A stretch of 64,000 nt of DNA from Nematostella vectensis. Its lineage: Eukaryota > Cnidaria > Anthozoa > Actiniaria > Edwardsiidae. The stretch lies in assembly GCF_932526225.1 (NCBI RefSeq), contig NC_064040.1, positions 12,314,856-12,378,855 on the forward strand, read 5' to 3'. This document shows positions 41,066 to 52,500 of the stretch, one piece after another (positions within the stretch are counted from its first letter, which is position 1; every line of letters starts with the position of its first letter). A program made the translations under genes and the position numbers. The notes under the pieces were generated by a model that was not told the DNA's origin, did not search any database, and saw nothing but the letters and a program-made list of their open reading frames with translations.

Positions 41066-44000
41066 CAGAAAAACTATGAGGGTGGCCCACCTTAAAGAGC
41101 GCTAGTCAGCCTCACCTTTGTTATTGTTTTTATCCAATATAGGAAGACAAATTATGTGGATAATCTCCTAAAAAACATCTGAAAGAAAGGGTTATCCAAT
41201 ATTCAAAACAAAGAGTAATGATGGTATTTTTTTCTACGATAACTTTCAATCAAATATTGTTATTCAAGTATAACATTCTTCACTTTTACACTTTAACAAT
41301 AACAAAGGATTGGCTAATGAATATTCTTTAGCGGTCAGGGTTAACATGACATAGAGTACTTGACAATCACGGCGGTCACTAAGATGTCAATACGGTACCC
41401 GATAAACCCATCGTCGTACGCTGATCAGTAGAATAGGAGACGTGCACTAAGAAATCACGTGACCTTTTGGAAGGCGCTCAGACGAGGCGCTCAAAACAAC
41501 AGCAACAAAACAAATCTTATTCAGGACATACGAATCGCCCAGTTTATGTCAGAAAGGGCTTATTTTTATGAAAGAAAATTATTACCTCTCTTTCTGGCGT
41601 GACCAAAAAGCCATTTCAGTGTTTATTTTGGAGGGAGTTTGTCACTCAAATAGTCACGTGATTTCGGCGATGAGTCACGTGCAAGTAGCCTTTTGTTGTC
41701 ACTATGTGAAGCCCCTTGCAAACAGTGCCAACATAGTCTAAAGAATTCGGCCAGTATACACCATAACAAAAAAAACCTCAAATAACCGTGCGTGATGCGC
41801 GTGTTACGCGCGCTACCGTGGCCGTGTAGACAAAGCTTTAAAATAAGTATGGAATTGTCTAATTAGTATTCGCACTCTTTTTGGCTTACTTCACAAAACT
41901 TTCAAAGTTAACACGGCAGCGCACGTCGCAATGTAAACATACGCTTTACAATAGCCCAGGTTATAAGAGAACTGGGACCCAGTGTTGATGGAGAGAAGGG
42001 AAGAAAAAAAATTTCGTTCGCAGTCTTTGGTAAAAAAAAGATCCACAAATCTACTCTTCCCCCTCCAATAATAAGAAGGATGTTGATTTGTACGACCATT
42101 TTTTTCAAAAGAAAAACGTCAAATTAAAAATGGCGATATGGTAGTTCTACAAAGAAGAAGTGCTTATGGGTGTCACAAAACTGCCGTTAGCTGTAATCGG
42201 TTTTTCGGTAATCGGTGTATAATTGGGTTAGTATATTTTTTAATATTGGTAAAGCGAAAGAATGAACAGAAACAAAGGTAAATGATTTTATCAATCAATC
42301 ACTAATAAAAACTAGTTAGCTTATGATTTGGAATGGAAAATAGCAGCAAGTCTACGTTTTTCTTTACGAAAAATGAAAAAAAAACTCTGGTGTGAAACCT
42401 TAGGGATTTAAAAATGAATGTATTTTCAATTTTTCACACAATGTAATTTCTTGTCCAACGACGTCTTGTAATCATCGATTAAAATTGGGTTTGAAAACAA
42501 AAATATATGTATTTCAAGGGCGGTTCTAGGGGGAGAGGTTAAAAGGTAGTCTAGCCACCCCCCTTTCTTTAATATGTGTTGGTAAATCCTTCATTACTAG
42601 CCATCCCCTTGGTATAAAATGTGTAGTACATCCTTTGTACTAGCGGTTTGCATCCGCCGCTGTATTTAGGCTTAAAAGGTTTTCAAGCGCTGGTTTTCAA
42701 CTCCTGGTAATCGCTCTTTTCCCTCGAGTCTGTCGTCCTCACTGATGCAGCCAATTTCCAGAAATAAGCGGCCGACAACACGCTTTCCTTGGTATACACA
42801 ATTCCTGGCAAGCAAATTATCAAACAAATCCCTTCTATGGTATAACCTCGAAACTAAACTAAAATATCCTGATTCGTACCCTCACGTTATTAAGGGTCAT
42901 TTACTGAATGAACAATAGATAAAAGAATTTAGGACTATATTCTTTTTTCTTTTAATTATTCTAAGTTATCTGATTTCTCATATAAAACTGTTCTTAAAAC
43001 AATACTTTTTTTTTAAATTCTAGTCGGCTTGAAAAAATCCCAGAGGAGTAATTACATTATGTACCTTCGTACGTATCTCTACACTTACATTTTAACGATA
43101 TTTTGTAAAGTACAGAGTAAAATAAAGCAATTATCCACGACTGTTAGGTAAATTATTGTTTTTCATTCCTAGATTACGAATGGAACTTTGTATCATCCGC
43201 CTAAAAAAAACTGACCTAAACTCTAAGATGTCCCTATAAGAAAATACTGAATAATATTATCCGCTTAGCGCTGTTTTGGTTAACAACTTTGTTATTGTTC
43301 TATTGTTTTTATTAACGAAATTGCTTTTTGATAAGGCCGAATTGAGTCATCGTTGGCATAGGAAAAGATTGGTATAGGCATTACCAGTTGATTAAGATCT
43401 CTAACAATTACTTCGTCAAAATAAGGGTAAATAATTTGCCCTCGTTTATCTCGTTCACTTGACCGTAAGTCAATGAACGCGATCCCTTGTGTTCCTCGTA
43501 AATCATTAGAGTAACTGGTACTGAGAATATACTTTGAAATGGAAACACATCCGAGAGAACAAGAGCAAAGAAATAAAAGAAAATAAAAAAGAAAAAAAAC
43601 AAATGAAAAAAACCAAAGCATAATGTGAATAAACAAAAAATGAAAAAGACTAAGAATAATAAACTGTATATAGGCATATAAATCTCACTTTCTTTTATTG
43701 TACTTTAGAATACTAGCCTCCCGCCTCAATAAGCTATTGCTAACTGCGGGTTCGGCGACTCAACAATTTTAAATATATTTCCTAGATAAAGTTATTGTAG
43801 TTGCTTATAGATATCTATAATCATGTAACTAGATATGAGTCGAATATCAGTTTTTGCTGTATTCTCGTTTTCGAGTTGATACATTAAAAATTAAATATTG
43901 GGGGGAGGGGGGGCTAATTCGAACAAGGGCGCTTATTACAAAATTCAAACTTTAATTCTACATTAATAACTCTCATGATTACTAATAAATCAAATCAAGT

Positions 44001-44178
44001 TAAATCATCAAGCAGTAAAAGAATATCCGAGAAGATGATGGGATTTACATTCCCAAATAACAGCCAGGTTTTCACCCCTCCCCTTCCCTTGGGCCGCTAC
44101 TCAGGCTACTGAAAAAGTCCAAAGCTTACCTGCGCCGGGAATGAACCCGGGCTATCGCGACTGTTCTAATGAGAAAGC
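41066..44178. other. 3.1-kb spacer, no gene supported
   Basis: AT-rich. ORFs such as 43292-43677 on the minus strand are low-complexity F/L/Y-rich products of A/T runs. Nothing recognisable beyond homopolymer tracts. Confidence 0.5.
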
Positions 44179-44189
44179 ACTAATTGTCC

Positions 44190-44752
44190 AACCTCGTTTC
44201 CAGGCCCTCTCCCTTTCCTGCAATTTGGGTCGGCGGGAAATGGCCCTGGGGTCGGCCGGTCACGTGACTCCTACACCCAGGATTTCTGGGTGTAATAAAT
44301 AAGCATTAATTATCTATTGTATATCTTCAGAACAAGATGACGGCAGAGTAGGAAGTCCCGGCTGTTTTCACTCGATTTGGGAAAGCTTAGAATTGTACGA
44401 TTTTCCATCTTTGAATATGAAGATGAACAAGGACGCGCTAGAGAATAGCGTCATATCAAACGAGTGCGCGCTGTTTTTGAATTTTATTTTCAATCACATT
44501 TTTTAACGTTTGTTGTAGAAAGCAAATACCAAGCAATTCTCTGTGATTCCCTTGTGTACAAAACACTGTTTTCAACAGTCGATCTGCGGCTCTGCTTTTT
44601 CGATGTTTATTTTAAAGTTGGCCCTGTGAAATTTATGTAAATTAGCCTTTTAGCCGCAGACCGATCAACACGTAAAACGCAGTGACCGATCCCAGGGCCA
44701 TTTGCCGCCGACCCAAATGACAGGAAAGGAGAGGGCCCTGGAAACGATGTTG
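44190..44752. mobile_element. 563-bp TIR element with 11-bp target duplication (MULE-like)
   Basis: About 60-bp inverted ends (left CGTTTCCAGGCCCTCTCC and TTTGGGTCGGCGGGAAATGG; right end matches inverted). They are flanked by the direct repeat ACTAATTGTCC at 44179-44189 and 44753-44763. A 9-11 bp duplication with long TIRs is characteristic of Mutator-like elements. No transposase inside. Confidence 0.82.
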
Positions 44753-44769
44753 ACTAATTGTCCATTACT

Positions 44770-45303
44770 ATGTTGCAATCATCAGGACCAGAGCTTGCTA
44801 AAGAAAGAAATTCGTCATCCAAGAACCCGGCGGGTTCAAGGAAACGATCTCAGCACTTCTCGCCAATACTAAAACAACAAAACCCTGACGATGTTAGGCA
44901 AGAAGATGGCCAGTTGGCTTTTGATTATATACAGGATTTCGGGACTGAAAATGCCACTGTGACACCATCTCACCTCGTGAGTCCGCGCCACACCCGTCCG
45001 ATAGAATCATCTGAACTTATGAGTGGGCACCACGCCCGTCCGATAAACTACAAAGAAGATGATACCTTCTTAAGCGAAGCAAAGAGCTATGGGCTTTACC
45101 CGGAAGATTATCAGTCCAGAAAACTTAATCATACCAGTCTGATAGACCCCAAAGAAGATGATACCTACCTAAGCGAAGCAAAAAGCTATAGGCTTTACCC
45201 GGAAGATTATCAGTCCAGAAAACTTAATCATACCAGTCTGATAGGCCCCAAAGAAGATGATACCTTCTTAAGCGAAGCAAGACGAAGACTTATCAGAAGA
45301 TGA
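44770..45303 (+). CDS. Repeat-containing hydrophilic ORF, unknown, likely frameshifted
   Basis: From the ATG at 44770 the frame gives 177 residues. An N-terminal Ser/Lys-rich part is followed by two full and one partial copy of a 33-residue repeat beginning KEDDT(F/Y)LSEAKSY and ending SRKLNHTSLI(D/G)P. Repeat DNA copies are nearly identical (about 45048-45146, 45147-45245, 45246-45281), so the expansion is recent. In the third copy the frame diverges after LSEA; a +1 frame instead reads an acidic, protein-like segment (DEDLSEDDDQEKK), suggesting a frameshift. It starts just after the MULE-like element's target duplication, and a truncated family A MITE follows. No known domain; possibly a gene fragment. 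Confidence 0.4.
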   Translation: MLQSSGPELAKERNSSSKNPAGSRKRSQHFSPILKQQNPDDVRQEDGQLAFDYIQDFGTENATVTPSHLVSPRHTRPIESSELMSGHHARPINYKEDDTFLSEAKSYGLYPEDYQSRKLNHTSLIDPKEDDTYLSEAKSYRLYPEDYQSRKLNHTSLIGPKEDDTFLSEARRRLIRR

Positions 45304-45324
45304 TGACCAGGAAAAAAAAAGGTA

Positions 45325-45456
45325 TTTCCTCAAAGAAACTTCCAATAAACACACTGCCTTCAATATTTTGAAATATTTATCGCGTTTTCCGTTAAAAATC
45401 ATCGGATATTGTTACGTAATCGATCGGAAGTAAACTGGTGACAATGCGGCTTTAAC
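45325..45456. mobile_element. Partial MITE copy (family A, right part)
   Basis: Starts CCTCAAAGAAACTTCCAATA and runs to AATGCGGCTTTAA, matching the right part of the complete copy at 33744-33970. The left part is missing. Confidence 0.78.
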
Positions 45457-45949
45457 TCTGGCCCTAACTCTTTCGTCAATCAAAAGTAAGGAAGTAACAC
45501 GCGCGTGTGTCCAATAAGGCGCCAAAACATAACGATTTTTCAACTCAAGATGAAGATGTGTTTGGTAGAGAAAAAAATACATTCAGTTTATTATTTTTAA
45601 ATATTCGGATGCAAGTCAACTCATTTGATTGAGTGAAGTAGTGATGCAACCGGCGGTGATACATGAGAAAAAAGCTATTAGAAATAAGACTGTTTTTGTG
45701 AGATATAATAAGATGAGAAAGAAAGCAAAATATAAAAAATCAAATTATATCGCCGCAGCTCAAAACTCTGTTTTGCATTCGTTTGTGTAACTGTTGAGGC
45801 AACCGGTCAGCGGTGATCCAATATGGCGGCCACAAATTTTATCGTGTGCCTTTCCTTCGCTATTTTGGCGTGTTACTTGGTCCAGCTTGCGTCATTTCCA
45901 CCTATATTGCAAGTTAAACGCAAGTTAGCGGAATTGCGTCATTCCTTCT
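45457..45949. other. Spacer upstream of the LINE, no gene seen
   Basis: AT-rich. Contains CCAATATGGCGGCC near 45818, which may belong to the LINE 5' region or promoter. Otherwise nothing recognised. Confidence 0.4.
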
Positions 45950-46034
45950 GAGTCACTCGTTAGTCAAGCACTCTGCCCACGGCCTAACAACAAGAGGGAA
46001 TACATGGACTCGTCTCTTCCTCACATTGCTTCTT

Positions 46035-47526
46035 CTTAACGGCTTAGTGGAGACTAACCCGGGACCACAGTACAAGTACCCATGTGGGGACTGCTTGAAG
46101 CCTGTCAAATCAAACCAAAAAAGGGATACAGTGCGATTCTTGTGAACTCTGGTATCATACTCGCTGCCTAGCGATGAATAACCATGTATATGGAGCATTG
46201 GCTAACAGTTCCTGCACATGGATATGCTGCAAATGTGGGCTCCCCAATTTTTCGAGCTCACTGTTTGACTCAATTAGAACTCTTGAGTCAACAAATCCAT
46301 TTGAACCTCTACTGACCTCTAATAAGTGCAGCCCATTGATGTCCCCTAAATATACATCATCGCCTAAACACAATCAAGGATCAAGACATGCCATCAAGAG
46401 CACCATCCCAAATCTCAGAATGCTAACAGTCAATTGCAACAGCCTCCGATCCAAAGAGAAACAGAACCAGCTCCTGGATTTAATTGAAACCCACAAACCG
46501 GACATCATATGTGGACAGGAATCGAAGCTTGACTCTTCAATTAAAAATTCTGAGATCCGCCCAGGCCCTTTTGCTGGCCAAGTTTTCCGTTAGGACTTCT
46601 CTATTGGAGAGCGTGGGGTATTTATTGCGGTAAATGAAAAGATCCTGGCATGCGAGGTGAACACCCAGCCGTTGAGTATAGATGCAGTCTGGGCTAAAAT
46701 TGAGACCCAAGGGGCTACGCCATTGTATATCTCATCCGTCTACAGACACACTGATACACTTCATGAGCCCATAGAAGAGCTCAGTGCTATGATAGACCAT
46801 ATAAATGAGTCAATGCCCAATGCCATCATAACTGGTGACTTTAATGTACCAAGTGTTAATTGGAAATCAAAGACAATTAGTCCCAACCCTCTATATAGAC
46901 GTGCAGTTAATCAAGCTATTATTGACATGACAGTTCAAAATGGGTTGCAACAAGTACAACACAAACCCTCACGACAGAACAACATACTAGATCTAGTTTT
47001 TGTCAATAATCCCAACATTATCAACAGCACACTGGTGTGCCCAGGGATGAGTGACCATGATTGCATTGTTACAGATATCAATATGAAGATCAAACATGTC
47101 AAGAAACCACCCAGGACTGTTTATCTATTTAAGAGAGGGGATATGGACGGTGTAAAGAGAGAGTTACTATCAAGGTTTGAGGAGTTTACGAGCACTACTT
47201 GCATATCTGTTCAAGAGAGATGGACCTTATTTAAAGATATCCTTATGCAGGCAGTAAAGCAAAACATCCCAGAGAAGACCCTTGGTCCCAGGAGAGATGT
47301 CCCTTGGATGACCCCGAATGTTAAGAGGATGATAAAAAAGAAACAACGACTCTACAACCTGCAAAGAAAAAGTAGGAGGAAAGATCACAAAGCCAATTTC
47401 ATGGCAGCTCGTCGCGCAGTCAAGAAAGCACTTAATACTGCACACAACGAGTATGTTATGGGCCTCTTGGATGTGAAGGAAAAAGAAAGCAACGTAGAGA
47501 GATTCAATACGGGGAGAAAGTTCTAG
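46035..47526 (+). pseudogene. LINE PHD finger and endonuclease region
   Basis: The first part encodes a Cys/His-rich PHD-like module (CGDC, CDSCELWYHTRC, WICCKCG) with a frame change near 46130. The next frame (46174-46593) joins it to the start of the endonuclease (VNCNSLRS, then CGQES with the catalytic Glu). After TAG at 46591-46593 and a short gap the frame 46657-47526 carries the rest: TGDFNVPSVNW and the catalytic GMSDHD. Nicking of target DNA is the family role. Not intact here. Confidence 0.82.
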
Positions 47527-47878
47527 AAGTATATAAAATCACTAAGGAAGGAAAATGTTAGCATCGCAACCATGAAAGATCAAGACAGTGGACTGGAAGT
47601 CTAAAGTAGCATGGAAAAGGCAGAAGTCCTCAGTAAACAATTTGAAAAAGTTTTTACACAGGAAAATCCTAACCTTCCTGGTCTATCTGTGCTTCCTCGC
47701 TGGCCCTGAATGAGTAACCTCCAGTTTAGTGTGAATGGCATTGAAAAACTGTTGTCCAAGGTCAACCCTTCAAAGGCCAATGGCCCCGACATGATACCAT
47801 CTACAGGAGTGTGTCTTACAGGAGTGTGCACATGAGGTTGCAATATACCTGGAAATTATACTCAACTATTCCTACTCT

Positions 47879-49105
47879 GTGCAGGAGCTGCCTGACGACT
47901 GGCTAACTGCAAACATCTGCCCGATCTACAAGAAAGGAGCAAAGAAAGACCCAGTGAATTATAGACCAATCGCTCTCACCTCAGTTACCTGCAAAGTTAT
48001 GGAGCACATAGTCTATCATTACATTTACGCTCACCTAGACAGGCATCACATTCTAAGGGATTTCCAACATGGCTTTAGGAAAGGTAGATCTTGTGAAACT
48101 CAACTCATTATTACAGTCGATGATATAGCCAGAGGACTTGACAACAGATCTCAAGTTGACTTGTTAATATTAGACTTTTCTAAAGCCTTTGACAAGGTGC
48201 CACACACAAGACTCCTGGCAAAACTGGACCACCTCGGAGTGGAAGGTAATACCCACGGGTGGATAGCCACTTGGCTAACCAAAAGATACCAACAAGTAAC
48301 TTTGGATGGAGCTTCATCTACACCTGTCAACACTCGCTCTGGAGTGCCTCAGAGAACTGTCTTAGGACCCCTCATGTTCCTAATTTATATTAATGATATG
48401 GGCGATGAGATCTCATCTAAGCTGAGGTTATTCGCTGACGATAGCCTTCTATATCTGACGATTGAGACTTCAGATGATGTCATCCAGTTGCAGAACGATC
48501 TCAATAAGCTATACGAGTGGTCGAACAAATGGCAGATGGAGCTAAACATAAACAAATGTAAGCTCCTGACTGTCACGAAGAAGAAAAATCCCATCATCTC
48601 TACTTATTATATGGGTGGAAAACTAATTGATTCTGTCGTCAGTCATCCATATCTTGGTGTTGAAATGAGCAAAGACCTGAACTGGAGCAAACACATCCAA
48701 AACATCACAGGGAAAGCTAATAGATCATTAGGGTTCATCAAAAGAAATCTTCGCAAATGTCCAGAAAGTGTCAAGACGCAGGGATACAAGACACTTGTTC
48801 GACCTCAGCTTGAATACGCTAGTACTGTCTGGTCCCCTCACCAGGAATACCTCATTGATGCCATAGAAGCAGTGCAGAAGAAAGCAGCACGCTTTTGCAA
48901 GCAATGCTGGGATCGGGAACCGGGAACAATGACACGTCTAATGGAAGAACTTGGGTGGCCAAAACTCAAAGAAAGGAGGGAAAAGGCACGATTGGCCTTA
49001 TTTTATAGAATAAATAAGGGGCTGAGGAAATTTCCATGCCACCTTATGCAACTCCCCAAATGTACACAACAACTAGACAATACCATCCACAAAGATTTGC
49101 ACTAG
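47879..49105 (+). pseudogene. LINE reverse transcriptase, 408-codon frame
   Basis: Open frame with the non-LTR RT blocks: NYRPIALTSV, GFRKGRSCETQ, LDFSKAFDKVPH, SGVPQRTVLGPLMFL and the catalytic LFADDSLLY, then the thumb region to LEYASTVWSP. The upstream RT-0 region lies in other frames (about 47700-47870), and the C-terminal segment after TAG at 49103-49105 continues shifted (FFPHAIRM, then a stop). Hence a pseudogene, though the RT core is uninterrupted. Confidence 0.85.
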
Positions 49106-49571
49106 TCAGTTGCAAAACTAACGTTTTCAAAGAAAGCTTTTTTCCACACGCAATAAGAATGTGAAATGGCCTTCCAGTTAGTACTATCACTCAGCCCACT
49201 ATCGATACTTTCCTGGCATCTATTTAGTTTATTTAATCAGTCTGTTATAGTTATGTCTATAGTTATTTTCTTATACCTTTACGATATGGCCATTATACCT
49301 TTACGATATGGTCTATAGTTATTTTTTTATACCTTTACGATATGGCCATATATGCCTTTGTGAAGTAAATTATTAAACGTAAACCGCAATATGTCAGAAC
49401 AAGCAAAGGAAACCAAGTACAACAAAACTTACAAAGCATTTAATCCAACATTAACCAATCAATGTTTTCAAATCTCATAATATAATACAACTCATAATAT
49501 AGTGTTTTTGCAATAATTCTGGCATTTTAAGTTCGTCAGTCTTTGTTTAATATCCTTGTTATCCTTGATGC

Positions 49572-52500
49572 TCACTCTGTCCCGGTACTCTCGTCTGCGG
49601 TCTGTTGGTCAGCGGGTCCATCCATTAACAGATGTTCAACCTGGAATATTACACCCACGAATAAATAAGGCTATAAAGAGGCGGGAAGTAAATAATGTGT
49701 GACTTTTCTGTGTTACCAACTTCTTTGCGTGACACGAATTGTGTGACCAGTGTTACACATACCTCGTCACGTGACCCTCCGCACACCCGGGTATAGATGA
49801 GAATGAACGTCTCGGGAAGCAGCACTTTGGTGACGTAATCTAGATACTGAAAACCATGTACAACCTCATCGATGATGAATTCAATTCACCAAATATCGAG
49901 TCGAGTCTGAGAATTACGTACCTTTGTTGTTTTAGAGCAGAAAATTCCGATAAGCGACTGCATGACTGCTTCCTGCTGGTCAGCGGAGAATGGGCCAAAA
50001 CGCACCTGAAATGCTAGGTCTCCTACAAACAAATCAATGTTCACAAAAAATAACTATTTTATACAAGTTCTTTCGTATGATAATACCTCGGGTTCTTCCA
50101 CCAGTCTTATAATCTTCGTGGCGTCGACAATATGCCTGTAAAAAAAGAGGAAGGGACCTTAGATTTATAAGACGGATCCATTGGTATTTGATGGCGAGTA
50201 TCGCAACCAATGTGTTACCTTTCCCTTGAAAATTTGCTTCAGCTGCTTTGCCATTTGTCCAACAAGGTACTCGATGTGCTCGGACGTCAAATCAGCAATG
50301 TCGCTAGAAAAGCATCAACAATGTAAGATCTTAATATGCTCAGATTCGGATAGGGCCAGACATAGCCGGTTATGACCTGATATAGACGGATAGGACCAGA
50401 TATAGTCGGATAAAGCCAATGTAACCCCTAACAATACATTTCCTTCATCTATAAGGTGATATCCACAAAGCAGAATCCGGGTGCAACAACCTCTTTAACA
50501 TGATGTCCTTTATTTGTTGTCTTTGAGACAAGCATATGACTACTGGCAGGATCAACCAGATAGCTACAAGGCGGATGGTCCATACGTGCCAACCTGCAAA
50601 CCAACGGCAAACGTCGCTTTCCTAGTAACTTTTCTTTTAACAATCTCCAGCAGAATGGCTTGGGCCGACGACGCATTGTCGCGCAACCTTCCGCGATCGC
50701 TGCCTTTCTCTTTGCCACGTCTTAAGATGGACTCACTTGAATTGACTTAAATCCCGGGGTATGTCACTGATGATTAATTCCTATACCTCGCCCCTTATAT
50801 CAAAACAAACTCACGATTTACATCCGGGGCACGTCACTGATTATTACTCCTCCTGTATAAAACAAAACCGTCTCACGACTCACTTGATCTGACGAAAATC
50901 CGGGGGGACGTCACTAATGGTGATCGCGTCTGTTCGCGATGTGCCGGTGCTGTTTTGTGCCTCGGCTTCGGTTGAAATAACTGTGGATCGAAAATAACGG
51001 TTGCCATCATAAATCCACGATGATTGAAAAAAATCAAAAGTCTCTAGGTAAGAAATATACTTATGTAAAACATTTTTGGAAATCGCTGTTACCGCCATCG
51101 CAGTATTTAATATTTCCGCCGCCAAAATTAAGGCAAGAGGAACAAGGTTTGTTGTGCTAAATTCTAAACCACCAAATTAAATTGGCTGAGATGGCTTGTT
51201 TTCTGACGTGCTCTCCGTGTTCACGAAGCCATTTTAAAGGCAAGAGGAACGAGGTTTGTTGTGCTAAATTCTAAACCCCGAAATTCTCTTTAAAATTGGC
51301 TTAGATGGCTTGTTTTCTGACGTGCTCTCCGTGTTTACGGAGCCATTTTAAAGGCAAGAGGAACGAGGTTTGTTGTGCTAAATTCTAAACCCCGAAATTC
51401 TCTTTAGAATTGGCTCAGATGGCTTGTTTTCTGACGTGCTCTCCGTGTTTAAGGAGCCATTTTAAAGGCAAGAGGAACGAGGTTTAATGTGCTAAATTCT
51501 AAACCCCGAAATTCTCTTTAAAATTGGCTCAGATGGCTTGTTTTCTGACGTGCTCTCCGCTCGTTCACTTGTTTTCCCTTGCAAGAAGTCCCCTCTATAC
51601 TACGATACGCAGGCTGGAGTAAAATGTACTATGATCCACACTTAGGAGAAGCTTACCTTGTAATTCGCATTCGCTATCAGCATCATGTCTGTTAGAAGAT
51701 CCCTTTTCAGCGCCATCTCTAACAAGCCTGGCAGTTTCCTTTGCCTCGTTCGCGGTGCCTCTCGGCTCTTTGACCAATTTTCCTCGTTTGTTCCTATCAG
51801 GCGCGACTTTGGAATTCGCAGTATAAGAGCTTTCCTCTTTACGTCGCTTTTTCTGACGCATTTTAACTGTAAGCTTTCCCGGCGTAAAGTCCTCATCATC
51901 ATCATTGTCATTCAATATTTTGTCGGCGGCCGATCGAGTATTAGGATCTTCGATCGCTGAGTCAGAACGGAGACGCTTACGAGAGCTTACCGGATACTGT
52001 TGCTGGCTGTATGAACACGTGACTGAACTCGAAAAGGATTCGGCAGTAGCAGCGCTAGATAGGCATGTGCCAAAACTGGTAGTACACGTGATCAGTTCTT
52101 GTGTACACGTGATTGATCTCGATCCGCACGTGACCATTTCCTCGACTGACGTGGCCACACATGCCAAGGTCCTGCTTATTTGGGTGTGGTCTTTCGTTTT
52201 GTCATCACTGGCGGTTACAGATGACCTGGAGTCTCCTATACCCCTATCTCTAGAAAGTGTGATATCACCCAGTTCCTTGTCTGATTTGGGACTGGGTTTC
52301 GGCACCTTAGAGCTGTTCGGAGGTGTTGTTATACAGGTTAGAGTAGATGGGTTCGCTGAGTCCTTATTTGTGGGATTGGAAGTTGTAGGGCATGATAGAT
52401 CCAGCTCTTTCTCTTTATCTTGTTCCATTTTCTTGACTCTAAAAGAAGATTATACATAAATGAACGAAAAGAATGAGATCTATTTTCTTAATTCGTTGTT

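Larger units (their letters stand above)
45950..49380 (+). mobile_element. Decayed CR1-like LINE with PHD finger, endonuclease and RT
   Basis: Order: a PHD-type zinc finger (about 46070-46240), an apurinic-type endonuclease (46420-47520), reverse transcriptase (about 47730-49105), then a 3'UTR with three copies of a CTTTACGATATGG phrase (49275-49350). Broken by frameshifts and stops, e.g. TAG at 46591-46593 and 47524-47526. The 5' limit is approximate. PHD plus endonuclease plus RT is typical of cnidarian CR1/L2-clade elements. Confidence 0.88.

Noticed and set aside
43292-43677. 114- and 89-codon minus-strand ORFs rich in Phe/Leu/Tyr
   Set aside because: Products of A/T homopolymer runs; they look membrane-like only by composition.
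50815-50836. Second duplicated SLX4IP-like exon copy as an exon
   Set aside because: It is 22 nt long, breaks phase and contains TAA.
51685-52459. Plus-strand ORFs of 91 and 184 codons
   Set aside because: Antisense shadows of the large disordered exon 7 of the SLX4IP-like gene.
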